From an uncultured Litoreibacter sp. (GTDB taxonomy: Bacteria; Pseudomonadota; Alphaproteobacteria; Rhodobacterales; Rhodobacteraceae), in contig CALFWN010000072.1 in NCBI GenBank assembly GCA_937928335.1, positions 1-18,014 on the forward strand: a stretch of 18,014 bases of DNA, given 5' to 3'. Under the pieces are notes generated by a model. That model searched no databases. It saw nothing but the letters and a program-made list of their open reading frames with translations, and was not told the origin of the DNA. Made by a program: the position numbers and the translations under genes. Below, in pieces: positions 1 to 7,370 of this stretch; position 1 is the first letter of the stretch, and every line of letters begins with the position of its first letter.

Positions 1-720
1 GGCGGAAGGCTTGGCGTACCAGGCCTCCTCCACCGCGTCGACAAAGGGCCAGTCGCTGACATCCAAGCCTGCCGGTGCGGCCAGCTGTGCGAAAGAGCGG
101 CGATAGGGCTGGATGCCCAGCGGTGCCACGCCTGCGCGCTGCGCGATGCTGTCGGCCCAGGCGCCCGCCGCGTTGACCAGCATCCGGGCCTCGTAAGGGA
201 TGCCTGCGGCCTCCACCCGCCAGCCCGCCCGCGTCTTTGTGATGGTCTCGGCCCGGGCCCTGGTGACAATCTCCGCGCCCTCAGCTTTGGCGGTTTTCAC
301 GAAGCCCTGCACCATGCGGTCGGTGTCGAGGTCATAGATATCCTCCCGGTATCCTGCAAAACCAGTGGTCCTGGTGTTCAGGATCGGGAACCTTTCCTGC
401 GCGTCGGTCAGGCTGATCGCCTCCATGTGGAAGGCGCGGTATTCGGCCTCGAAGGCGTCGCGCTGGTCAGGGCGGGCCAGCAGCATCATGGCGCGCGGGG
501 TCAGCAGGCCGGCCTCTCGCAGATAGGCGTCGGAGGCCGCGTTCAGGGCGCGCACGATCGCGTTGCCATAGTCGCGCAGAAAGATCGCGGCGGAGCGCGC
601 GGTGGCCTGCGTGCCCAGCGCGTCTTCGGCCTCCAGCACCACGACCTTGCCCAAAGGGGCCAGCCGGGCGGCGGCGGAGAGACCGGCAATACCCCCGCCG
701 ATCACGAGGATATCGGTCAT
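1..720 (-). CDS. FAD-dependent amino-acid oxidoreductase (DAO/DadA-like), 3' end cut by window edge
   Basis: The minus-strand frame is open from an ATG at 718-720 to the window edge, giving 240 residues without a stop, so the C-terminus is missing. The N-terminus MTDILVIGGGIAGLSAAARL is a Rossmann dinucleotide-binding site (GxGxxG at residues 8-13) followed by an acidic strand end (VVVLEAE, near residues 26-32), as in FAD-binding DAO-fold enzymes. The segment ATARSAAIFLRDYGN (about 39-53) resembles the flavin-contacting region of D-arginine dehydrogenase and other DadA-like enzymes. NAAGAWAD (about 184-191) is the usual second FAD contact of the family. The expected reaction is oxidative deamination of an amino acid or secondary amine; the substrate cannot be read from sequence. 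The start ATG overlaps the stop of the upstream aldo/keto reductase (ATGA), which suggests translational coupling. A glycine/sarcosine oxidase-type role is the main alternative. Confidence 0.85.
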   Translation of the reverse strand, partial: MTDILVIGGGIAGLSAAARLAPLGKVVVLEAEDALGTQATARSAAIFLRDYGNAIVRALNAASDAYLREAGLLTPRAMMLLARPDQRDAFEAEYRAFHMEAISLTDAQERFPILNTRTTGFAGYREDIYDLDTDRMVQGFVKTAKAEGAEIVTRARAETITKTRAGWRVEAAGIPYEARMLVNAAGAWADSIAQRAGVAPLGIQPYRRSFAQLAAPAGLDVSDWPFVDAVEEAWYAKPSA

Positions 721-1649
721 GCTTCCTCGAGCCGGTCCGTGGCGGGCGGCGGGGCCGGGGTCAGCGCGGCCATCTGCGCATAAAGCGCGTCACTCATCTT
801 GAAGCTCATCGCCGCCAGCGAGGGCTGCAACTGCGCCACCGACCGGGCAGAGATGATCGGGGCGGCAATGCCCGGATTATGCGCCACCCATGCCACGGCC
901 AGCGTGGCGGCCTGTGTGCCATGCTCAGTAGCCAGCGCGGGCAGGGCTGCGGCGGCATCATGCATCCAGCTGACATCATAGCGTTTGGAATACATCTCCA
1001 CGTCTTTCAGACGCCCGCCCGCGCCTTGCGCATATTTGCCGGTCAACAGCCCGCCGCCCAAGGGCGAATAGGGCACCACGGCCACATCCTGATCGGCGCA
1101 GGCGGGGATGATCTCGACCTCGGCCTGCCGTTTGACGAGGTTATACATTGGCTGCAACACGTCGATTTTCAGATCGAACTGCGCGGCCACGTGGCAGGCC
1201 TTGACCACTTGCCAGGCCGCGAAGTTGGACACCCCGACATAGCGGAACTTGCCGGCGGATTTCAGCGTGGCGAGGGTCTCGAAGGTTTCCTCCAGCGGGG
1301 TCTCGGCGTCCCAGCGGTGCAGATACATCAGATCGACGCGATCGGTGCCCAGCCGCTCCAGCGAGGTGGCGACGCTGGCCTTGATATTGGCGGCCGTATG
1401 GGGCGCGTCAAAGGAGATTTTCGAGGCCAGGATCACGTCATCCAGCTCCTCTGCGGCGCAGGCGCCCAGAAACTGCTCGGACGTGCCGTCATTATAGGCG
1501 AAGGCGGTGTCAAAGAAATTGATGCCTGCCTCCCGGCAGGCGGCATAAAGCGCCTTTGAGGCGGCGTGGTCGGCGGTGGAGCCGAATTGCATCGTGCCGA
1601 AACAAAGGGCAGAGGCGGGGCTGCCGGAGCGGGTTTTCATCTGTGTCAT
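717..1649 (-). CDS. Aldo/keto reductase
   Basis: The gene encodes 310 residues from the ATG at 1647-1649, a normal length for a soluble NAD(P)H-dependent aldo/keto reductase. The frame stays open further upstream, but that extension is Pro/Arg-rich and runs under the divergent lipoprotein gene, so I reject it. Methionine 4 (1638-1640) is another possible start. The catalytic tetrad is visible: Asp47 and Tyr52 in FFDTAFAYNDGTSEQFLG, Lys77 in ILASKISF, and His111 in LMYLHRWD. The segments GKFRYVGVSNF, VLQPMYNLVKR and VVPYSPLGGGLLTGKY are standard barrel-strand motifs. The enzyme probably reduces aldehydes or ketones in the cytoplasm; the natural substrate is unknown. It is the upstream partner of the FAD oxidoreductase, overlapping it by 3 nt, so the two may act on related carbonyl and amine compounds (inference). 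Confidence 0.93.
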   Translation of the reverse strand: MTQMKTRSGSPASALCFGTMQFGSTADHAASKALYAACREAGINFFDTAFAYNDGTSEQFLGACAAEELDDVILASKISFDAPHTAANIKASVATSLERLGTDRVDLMYLHRWDAETPLEETFETLATLKSAGKFRYVGVSNFAAWQVVKACHVAAQFDLKIDVLQPMYNLVKRQAEVEIIPACADQDVAVVPYSPLGGGLLTGKYAQGAGGRLKDVEMYSKRYDVSWMHDAAAALPALATEHGTQAATLAVAWVAHNPGIAAPIISARSVAQLQPSLAAMSFKMSDALYAQMAALTPAPPPATDRLEEA

Positions 1650-1818
1650 GGCATGATGGTGACAGAGAATGCGCGCCGGGTGAAGCGGGAAGCTGCGGCG
1701 GTTTTGTGGCCTGCCCGCACCCACGCGGTTGTGATTTGGCTCCGGCTGGCGCGGCTGCTCGACAAGGGGGTGGGGGCGGGTTACCTGTTTCGCCAGCAAA
1801 ACGGGGAAAAGTGGCGTG

Positions 1819-2451
1819 ATGACGGGTCTGAAATGGGTTTTGGCACTGGTTTTGGTGGCGGCGCTGGCCGCTTGCGGCGCGCCGCAGACGCAGCGGGCGG
1901 GCGGCTCTGCGCTTTCCATTCAGGCAGATCAGGCGGAGCCCGGCAAGGTCGCCGCGCTGACCGAGAAGATCATGAGCCTGAGCGCCACAATCGACCCTGA
2001 GGAGGCGGCGCGGGCCGCCCGCATCGCCTATAGCTACACCGCCCAGCTGCGGCGCGAATACCAGATCACCGACGGGCCGCTGATCCATAACATCAAGGTC
2101 AATAATGGCAGCAAGCCGCGCGGGCTGTGCTGGCATTGGGCGCAGGATATGGAGATCCGGCTGGAGCAGGAGAATTTCCAGACGCTCGACCTGCATCGCG
2201 CCATCTCGAATTTCGACAATTGGCGGCTGGAGCATTCCACCGTGATCATCAGCGCTGCGGGCGCGTCGATGTATGACGGGGTGGTGCTGGACCCGTGGCG
2301 CAAAGGGGGCGTGCTGGTCTGGGATGATGTGCGCTCTGATACGCGCTACAACTGGACCCCGCGCGAGGAGGTGTTCGCCTGGAAACGCGCGCGCGGCGAG
2401 CTGACCACCCGCTATGTTGATGCGGCGGGGGCCACCATCCGCACCGAGTAG
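1819..2451 (+). CDS. Putative outer-membrane lipoprotein with transglutaminase-like Cys-His-Asp pattern
   Basis: The gene encodes 210 residues. ATG 1819 follows a GGGGA at 1803-1807; an adjacent GTG at 1816 would add one residue. The N-terminus is a lipoprotein signal: Lys5, a hydrophobic stretch, then the lipobox LAAC with Cys19. Residue +2 is Gly, so outer-membrane sorting is expected. I do not recognise a named family. The mature part has an order of residues typical of papain-like/transglutaminase-core proteins: Cys104 in RGLCWHWA, His139 in LEHSTVII and Asp158 in VVLDPWR, with a hydrophobic strand after each. That suggests a cysteine hydrolase or an inactive relative; this is inference. 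It is divergent from the aldo/keto reductase and its stop lies 3 nt from the stop of the convergent EamA gene, so nothing in the context assigns a pathway. Confidence 0.85.
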   Translation: MTGLKWVLALVLVAALAACGAPQTQRAGGSALSIQADQAEPGKVAALTEKIMSLSATIDPEEAARAARIAYSYTAQLRREYQITDGPLIHNIKVNNGSKPRGLCWHWAQDMEIRLEQENFQTLDLHRAISNFDNWRLEHSTVIISAAGASMYDGVVLDPWRKGGVLVWDDVRSDTRYNWTPREEVFAWKRARGELTTRYVDAAGATIRTE

Positions 2452-2454
2452 CAA

Positions 2455-3369
2455 TCAGGCGCGCGCCGTTTTCTGCTCGCGCCAGATGATGTAGAGCCCG
2501 GCGCCGATGGTAATGGCGATGCCCAGCTGCGCCAGCCCGTTGGGCCAGTCGCGAAAGGCCAGATAGCCGATGATCGTGGCCACGGGGATCTCGAGATATT
2601 GCATCGGGGCCAGCGTGGCGGAGGGCGCAAAACGCAGGCTCCAGCTCATCAGCAGATGCGCGAAGGTGCCCAGCACGCCGATGAGGCCCAGCATCCACAG
2701 ATCAGCCGGGCCGGGGGCCACCAGCGTCAACGCGCCCCAGGCCAGGCCGCCAAAAAGCAGGTAGAAGACGCCCAGCATGGCGCAGGCCATCAGCCCCGAG
2801 ACCGCCTGCATCGCGATCGGGTCCACGTCCTTGGCGACTTGTCGTGTGACCAGCATGAAAAGCGAGAAGACCACGGCCACGAAAAGCGGCAACAGCGCCA
2901 GCCAGCCCACTTGCGCAAAGCTGGGCTGGATCACCAGAAGCGTGCCGATAAAGCCCACGGTGCAGGCGATCAGGCGGCGGGGGCCGACCTCTTCATGCAG
3001 GATATATTTGCCCAAAAGCAGCATGATGAAAGGCATGACAAAGGCGATGGCCACGGTGTCGGCCAGCGGCATGAAGCGCAGCGCGGTGAACATGGCGCCA
3101 ATGCCCAGCATGTGAAACACCGTTCTGAGCGCGATCAGCCGGATCACCCGCGGGCTCATCGCGAAGCTGCGGGCGGTGAAGACCACCAGCGGGATCAGCA
3201 GTGCTGCCTGCACCCCGAAGCGGGTCAGCAGCAGCTGGCCCAGCGGGATCGTGTCGCCCAACGCCTTGGCCAGCGCGTCGCCCATTGGGGCCAGCACGCA
3301 AAACCCCAGCATCAGCAGGATGCCAAGCGAGGGGCGGTCGGCCTGTCTTGCGGCGATGAAATCCGTCAT
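2455..3369 (-). CDS. EamA/DMT-superfamily inner-membrane transporter
   Basis: The gene encodes 304 residues with about ten hydrophobic segments in two halves, the layout of drug/metabolite transporters with two EamA domains. The first half spans roughly residues 15-150, with LLLTRFGVQAALLIP and the typical RTVFHMLGIGAMFTALRFMPLADTVAI pattern region around 82-108 ending before VGFIGTLLVIQP. The second half runs to about 297 and includes LEIPVATIIGYLAFRDWP, the usual signature before the last helix pair. The C-terminus WREQKTARA is basic and probably cytoplasmic. Such proteins usually export amino acids, nucleosides or other small metabolites; the substrate cannot be predicted. The gene is convergent with the lipoprotein gene (3 nt between stops) and divergent from the inositol-monophosphatase gene across 121 nt. 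The ATG at 3367-3369 has no strong Shine-Dalgarno match. Confidence 0.92.
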   Translation of the reverse strand: MTDFIAARQADRPSLGILLMLGFCVLAPMGDALAKALGDTIPLGQLLLTRFGVQAALLIPLVVFTARSFAMSPRVIRLIALRTVFHMLGIGAMFTALRFMPLADTVAIAFVMPFIMLLLGKYILHEEVGPRRLIACTVGFIGTLLVIQPSFAQVGWLALLPLFVAVVFSLFMLVTRQVAKDVDPIAMQAVSGLMACAMLGVFYLLFGGLAWGALTLVAPGPADLWMLGLIGVLGTFAHLLMSWSLRFAPSATLAPMQYLEIPVATIIGYLAFRDWPNGLAQLGIAITIGAGLYIIWREQKTARA

Positions 3370-3490
3370 GCCCCGACGCTAGGAGCGCGGCGGGGCATTG
3401 TCACGCGTGAAAGCCTGTGCGGCGGGGGCTTCACATTCCCGCCCGCTGCTTCTATGGGTCACGCTGATCTCAACTCGCGGAGCAGGTTCC

Positions 3491-4285
3491 ATGCAGGGCA
3501 GCGCAAATCTCAATATCATGGTCAAGGCCGCCTTCGCCGCCGGGCGCAGTCTGGCAAAGGATTTTCGCGAGGTTGAGAACCTTCAGGTCTCGATGAAAGG
3601 GGCCGGGGATTTTGTGTCAAAAGCCGATACTGCCGCCGAGCAGATCATCCGCGACATGCTGATGGAGGCGCGCCCCACCTATGGCTGGCTGGGCGAGGAA
3701 AGTGCCGCGGTCGAAGGCAAGGACCCGACGCGGCGCTGGATCGTGGACCCGCTGGACGGGACCACGAATTTTCTGCACGGTATGCCGCATTGGGCCGTGT
3801 CCATCGCGCTGGAGCATAAGGGCGAGATCGTGGCGGCGGTGGTCTATGACCCGGCCAAGGACGAGATGTTTCACGCCGAAAAGGGGCAGGGCTGCTGGCT
3901 GAATGACAAGACCCGGTTGCGGGTCTCGGGCCGGTCACGGATGATCGAGAGCGTGTTCGCAACCGGCGTGCCTTTCGCGGGCGGCAAATACCTGCCTGCA
4001 ACGCTGCAGGACCTGGCAGGGCTGATGCCCGAATGCGCAGGTGTGCGCCGCTGGGGTGCGGCGGCGCTGGATTTGGCCTATGTGGCCGCCGGGCGCTATG
4101 ACGGCTATTGGGAGCGCGGCCTCAATATCTGGGACATTGCGGGCGGGGTGTTGCTGGTCAAGGAGGCGGGCGGCTTCATCGAGCCGATCCGCGAGGGGCA
4201 GAACATCTTGGAAGACGGCCACCTGATCTGCGCCAACCCCGATATTTTCGCCCCCTTCGCCAAGGTGATCCGCGCGCGCGACTGA
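3491..4285 (+). CDS. suhB: Inositol monophosphatase family protein (SuhB-like)
   Basis: The gene encodes 264 residues. ATG 3491 is chosen because GGAG (3479-3482) sits 8 nt upstream and the protein then begins at the family's usual N-terminus; an upstream in-frame start at 3398 would add an unconserved tail. Metal-binding motifs of the Mg2+-dependent phosphatase family are intact: Gly-Glu-Glu-Ser at about 68-71, WIVDPLDGTTNF at 83-94, and the C-terminal LNIWDIAGGVLLVKEAGG with Trp214-Asp215. The reaction is hydrolysis of myo-inositol phosphates or a related phosphomonoester. In bacteria SuhB can also act in rRNA transcription antitermination, so the symbol indicates family rather than proven role. 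The gene stands alone, divergent from the transporter and convergent with ygfZ. Confidence 0.92.
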   Translation: MQGSANLNIMVKAAFAAGRSLAKDFREVENLQVSMKGAGDFVSKADTAAEQIIRDMLMEARPTYGWLGEESAAVEGKDPTRRWIVDPLDGTTNFLHGMPHWAVSIALEHKGEIVAAVVYDPAKDEMFHAEKGQGCWLNDKTRLRVSGRSRMIESVFATGVPFAGGKYLPATLQDLAGLMPECAGVRRWGAAALDLAYVAAGRYDGYWERGLNIWDIAGGVLLVKEAGGFIEPIREGQNILEDGHLICANPDIFAPFAKVIRARD

Positions 4286-4331
4286 CCTAACTGACCTAAT
4301 TGTGCTGCGCACGTGATGCTTTTGCGTTCTT

Positions 4332-4348
4332 GGAGAGCTCTGCTCTCC
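4332..4348. terminator. Hairpin between convergent suhB-like and ygfZ genes
   Basis: GGAGAGC-TCT-GCTCTCC forms a perfect 7-bp stem with a 3-nt loop in the 90-nt gap between two convergent stops. The position fits a bidirectional terminator. Neither strand has a clear T-run after the stem, so the call is tentative. Confidence 0.4.
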
Positions 4349-4375
4349 GCCACGCGGGCATCCTCTCGAGGGTAT

Positions 4376-5125
4376 TTATGAAGCAGTGATGGTGGCTGTG
4401 CCGGCCTGCATGTCGCCTTTGGCGCGGTCAAAACGCAGGTAAGCCAGACCCTTGTTGCCCGCAACCGTGTGCAGGGTGCCGACCGGTTTGCCATCTGCGG
4501 TGATCGCTGTGCCGGGGGTCGCCTCGCCTGCGATCGTGACGCGGGCCAACCCCTTGCGCAGCTCGGTTTTGTGCTTCATGCGCGCGGTGACCTCCTGGCC
4601 GACATAGCAGCCTTTCTTGAAATCGACGCCATTGAGGGCTTCGAAATTCATCTCGAGGATGTAGCTGTCATCGGGTGCCAGCTCCAGCCCTGTCTCGGGG
4701 ATCATATGGGCCACGCGGATTGCGTCCCAGTCGAGGCTGGGCGCCACGGCCTCTGCCCTGTAGGCCCGCCAGCCCAGAGCAGGGTTGCGCGGGTCGGTGA
4801 AGGCGCCGCGCGGTGTTGGCCCCAGCCCGCGGGAGACGCTCATCTCAACCGGCGCAATCACCACATCGGCGCGCAGGCGGTACATGGTGAGGCGTTTCAG
4901 AAGCGCCGGGGCGAGTGCTTCGGCCACGTCGATCAGGATCGCGTCATCATCGGGAACCAGAAAGAAATCGGCGAGGTATTTGCCCTGCGGCGACAAAAGT
5001 GCCGCATAGACCAGCCCGTCTTTCAGCCCGGCCACGTCATTGGTGACCAGCCCTTGCAGGAATGCCACCCGGTCCGCGCCGGTGAGGTGCAGGACCTGCC
5101 TGTTCTTTATGCGCTCGCCCGGCAT
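4376..5125 (-). CDS. ygfZ: YgfZ/GcvT-type folate-binding Fe-S cluster maintenance protein
   Basis: The gene encodes 249 residues from the ATG at 5123-5125, which is preceded by a strong GGAGG (complement of 5132-5136) about 6 nt away. The same frame runs on upstream to 5863, but that part is antisense to the glycosyltransferase gene and is rejected. The decisive motif is KGCYVGQE at 171-178 with Cys173, the signature of the YgfZ/CAF17 (IBA57) family. It is followed by VTARMKHKTELRKGLARV, which is typical of the family. N-terminal LTGADRVAFLQGLVTNDV and LLSPQGKYLADFFLV match the aminomethyltransferase-like fold. These proteins bind tetrahydrofolate and support assembly or repair of 4Fe-4S enzymes such as MiaB; they are not glycine-cleavage enzymes. 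The gene is divergent from the glycosyltransferase across 66 nt. Confidence 0.93.
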   Translation of the reverse strand: MPGERIKNRQVLHLTGADRVAFLQGLVTNDVAGLKDGLVYAALLSPQGKYLADFFLVPDDDAILIDVAEALAPALLKRLTMYRLRADVVIAPVEMSVSRGLGPTPRGAFTDPRNPALGWRAYRAEAVAPSLDWDAIRVAHMIPETGLELAPDDSYILEMNFEALNGVDFKKGCYVGQEVTARMKHKTELRKGLARVTIAGEATPGTAITADGKPVGTLHTVAGNKGLAYLRFDRAKGDMQAGTATITAS

Positions 5126-5191
5126 CTTCGCCCTCCCGCTTTGGTGATGGGTATCATATAGGGGGCGGGTGACGCTTCCAACAGGGGCCTT

Positions 5192-5872
5192 ATGCCTGCT
5201 CATTTGTCGATTGTGATCCCGGTGCTGAACGCGGCTGACGCCCTGCCTGCGACGCTGGACAGCCTGCTGCCCGGGGTGGCGCAGGGGGTGATCCGCGAGG
5301 TGATCGTCAGCGACGGGGGCAGTGCGGATGCGACGGTGCAGCTGGCCCGCGATGCGGGCTGCGAGGTGGTGACGGGCCCTGCCGGGCGCGGCGGGCAGTT
5401 GGGCCGTGGGGCAGCGGCCGCGCGGGGGGCGTGGCTGTTGTTTCTTCATGCTGACACGCATCTGCCGCCCGCATGGGTGGGGGCGGTGTGCACGCATCGC
5501 GACCCGGAACGCGCCGGGTATTTCCGGCTGTCCTTCCGCTCGGATGCCGTGATGGCGCGGGTGGTGGCGGCGGGGGCAAATCTGCGCTGCCGCCTCTTCG
5601 GGCTGCCTTACGGGGATCAGGGGCTGCTGATCTCGCGTGCGCTTTATGACGCGGTGGGGGGCTATTCCGATATTGCATTGATGGAGGATGTGGCCCTTGC
5701 ACGCGCGCTGAAAGGCCGCCTTGTGGCGCTGCCCGAGACGGTCAGCACAGATGCGTCGCGCTACCAGCGGGGCGGCTGGGGGCGGCGCAGCGCGCGCAAC
5801 CTGTGGACCCTGGCGCGGTATCTGGGCGGGGCCGACCCCACAAAACTTGCTCGGAGCTATCACAAAACCTGA
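5192..5872 (+). CDS. TIGR04283-type family 2 glycosyltransferase
   Basis: The gene encodes 226 residues from ATG 5192, with CAGGGG just upstream. The GT-A fold is clear: LSIVIPVLNAADALPATLDS at the N-terminus, VIVSDGGSADAT (DGGS at 41-44), a basic/Gly-rich nucleotide loop GRGGQLGRGAAAARG, and LLFLHADTHLP (HADT at 86-89) as the DxD-like metal site. GLPYGDQG (137-144) and MED (164-166) are features I associate with the TIGR04283 group, which is often labelled arsenosugar-biosynthesis glycosyltransferase. That label comes from genomic association in some organisms. The usual TIGR04282/DUF2064 partner and arsenic genes are absent here, so the acceptor is unknown. The protein has no transmembrane segment and probably acts in the cytoplasm. 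The aminotransferase follows after 71 nt on the same strand. Confidence 0.87.
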   Translation: MPAHLSIVIPVLNAADALPATLDSLLPGVAQGVIREVIVSDGGSADATVQLARDAGCEVVTGPAGRGGQLGRGAAAARGAWLLFLHADTHLPPAWVGAVCTHRDPERAGYFRLSFRSDAVMARVVAAGANLRCRLFGLPYGDQGLLISRALYDAVGGYSDIALMEDVALARALKGRLVALPETVSTDASRYQRGGWGRRSARNLWTLARYLGGADPTKLARSYHKT

Positions 5873-5943
5873 TCCTTGGATGATTGACCGCCCTGCGGGG
5901 GCGGCATACCTCTTGGGGCGTCACATGCAGAAGGACCGCATCG

Positions 5944-7143
5944 ATGTCGCTTTCCCAAGGCCGCCACACGCTTTCCATTCCCGGCCCGTCGGTGATGCCC
6001 GACCGGGTGTTGCAGGCCATGCACCGGGCCGCGCCCAACATCTATACCGGGCCGCTGATCGATCTGGCGGCCACGCTGGGGCCTGATCTCAAGGCCATCG
6101 CCAGAACCTCGGGCGATGTGGCGATGTATATCGGCAATGGCCATGCGGTCTGGGAGGCGTCGCTGGCCAATGTGCTGGCCCCCGGCGACCGGGTGCTGGT
6201 GCCTGCGACGGGCAATTTTTCGCATGGCTGGGCGGGGATGGCGCAGAAGATGGGGATCAAGACCCAGATGATCGAATATGGCCGCCGCGCCGCGCTGGAC
6301 CCGGCGGATATTGCCGCAGCCCTTGAGGCCGACACGGATCATGCCATCAAGGCGGTGCTCTGCGTGCAGACCGACACGGCGACATCCGTGAAATCAGACG
6401 TGGCGGCGTTGCGGGTGGCGATGGATGCCACGGGCCACCCGGCGCTGCTGATGGTCGATTGCATCGCCTGCCTTGGCTGCGACGAGATGCAGATGGACGC
6501 CTGGGGCGTCGATGTGGTGGTGGCGGGTTGCCAGAAGGGGCTGATGACGCCACCGGGCATGGGGTTCGTGTTCTTCAACGCCAAGGCCGCCGCCGCGCGC
6601 GCGCGGATGGCGCGTGTGTCGAGCTATTGGGACTGGACCCCGCGCGCCAACCCGACGGAGTTCTGGCAATATTGGTGCGGCACCGCGCCCACGCATCATC
6701 TGTACGGGCTGCGCGAGGCGCTGGATATGATCGTGCATGAAGAGGGGGTCGAGGCCGTCTGGGCGCGTCACGCCACACTGGCACGCGCCGTTTGGGCCGC
6801 GTTCGAGGCCTGGGGCGCGGAAGGCCCGATTGAGCTGAATATCGCGGATGCGGCGATCCGCTCCAATGCCGTGACCTCTGTGCGGATCGGGGCGGAACAC
6901 GGCACCCGCCTGCGCAACTGGCTGACCGAGGAGGCGGGCGTCACGCTGGGCATTGGGCTGGGCATGGCCACCAAGGAGGACCCCAAATCCGAGGGGTTTT
7001 TCCGCGTCGGCCATATGGGCCATCTCAACACGCATATGCTGATGGGCACGCTGGGCTCTGTTCAGGCGGGGCTGGTGGCGCTGGATATTCCGCATGGGGC
7101 CGGTGGGCTTGATGCGGCGGCAAAAGTGTGCGCTGAGGGGTAG
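5944..7143 (+). CDS. Class V PLP-dependent aminotransferase (alanine/serine-glyoxylate type)
   Basis: The gene encodes 399 residues from ATG 5944, with AGAAGGA ending 8 nt upstream; an earlier in-frame start at 5884 would add an unconserved stretch. The order of motifs is that of alanine-glyoxylate/serine-glyoxylate aminotransferases. TLSIPGPSVMPDRVLQAM is the N-terminal substrate-loop region. YIGNGHAVWEASLANVL supplies the phosphate-binding turn. LLMVDCIACLGCDEMQMDAWGVDV contains Asp172, which pairs with the pyridine nitrogen. VAGCQKGLMTPPGMGF contains Lys198, the Schiff-base lysine. The C-terminal FRVGHMGHLN carries the conserved Arg that binds the substrate carboxylate. It probably transfers an amino group from serine, alanine or a related donor to glyoxylate; sequence alone does not separate this from ureidoglycine-glyoxylate aminotransferase. 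The gene ends before a hairpin-rich gap and is convergent with fadB. Confidence 0.9.
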   Translation: MSLSQGRHTLSIPGPSVMPDRVLQAMHRAAPNIYTGPLIDLAATLGPDLKAIARTSGDVAMYIGNGHAVWEASLANVLAPGDRVLVPATGNFSHGWAGMAQKMGIKTQMIEYGRRAALDPADIAAALEADTDHAIKAVLCVQTDTATSVKSDVAALRVAMDATGHPALLMVDCIACLGCDEMQMDAWGVDVVVAGCQKGLMTPPGMGFVFFNAKAAAARARMARVSSYWDWTPRANPTEFWQYWCGTAPTHHLYGLREALDMIVHEEGVEAVWARHATLARAVWAAFEAWGAEGPIELNIADAAIRSNAVTSVRIGAEHGTRLRNWLTEEAGVTLGIGLGMATKEDPKSEGFFRVGHMGHLNTHMLMGTLGSVQAGLVALDIPHGAGGLDAAAKVCAEG

Positions 7144-7370
7144 CTATTTCTTTTTTGGTTCGACGGGCCTTTGGCCCGCCGATCCGTTGGGGGCGCGTCC
7201 ATTGCCCTTGGGAAATGGCGCATAAAAAGATGCGCCCCCAAACACCCGTTTTTTGGGGCTCTGCCCCGTCTCGGCCTGAAACTGTCCTCGACAGTTTCCA
7301 AGACGGCCTCGACCCCCCGGAGTATTTTCAACCAAATGGAAACACGGGGGGTAGGGCGCTTGGCAGGGCC
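7144..7370. repeat. Hairpin-rich intergenic element between convergent genes
   Basis: These 227 bases contain no credible gene. They hold a chain of inverted repeats: CGGGCC-TTT-GGCCCG (7164-7178); CCATT-G-CCC-TT-GGG-A-AATGG (7199-7218); GGCGCAT-N6-ATGCGCC (7217-7236); GGGGC-TCT-GCCCC (7255-7267); and GAAACTGTC-CTC-GACAGTTTC (7278-7298), the last nested in outer arms AGACGG/CCGTCT. Next to fadB lies CGGAGTATTTTCAACCAAAT (from 7319), a relative of the GAGTATTTTTGGCAAA repeat at 13281. The position between two convergent stops suggests a composite bidirectional terminator or a mosaic of family-wide intergenic repeats. No stem has a canonical downstream T-run. Confidence 0.65.

Noticed and set aside
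1650..1919. Upstream extension of the aldo/keto reductase frame
   Set aside because: The added residues are unconserved Pro/Arg-rich sequence and overlap the signal peptide region of the divergent lipoprotein gene.
2599..3576. Plus-strand open frame opposite the EamA transporter
   Set aside because: Gln/His/Arg-rich translation with no domain; the minus-strand transporter explains the coding signal.
5126..5863. Upstream extension of the ygfZ frame by about 240 codons
   Set aside because: It is antisense to the glycosyltransferase gene, is Pro/Arg-rich, and a strong Shine-Dalgarno marks the real start at 5125.
5192..5872. Arsenosugar biosynthesis role for the glycosyltransferase
   Set aside because: The name is carried over from the family; no arsenic methyltransferase, radical SAM or TIGR04282 partner is in the window.
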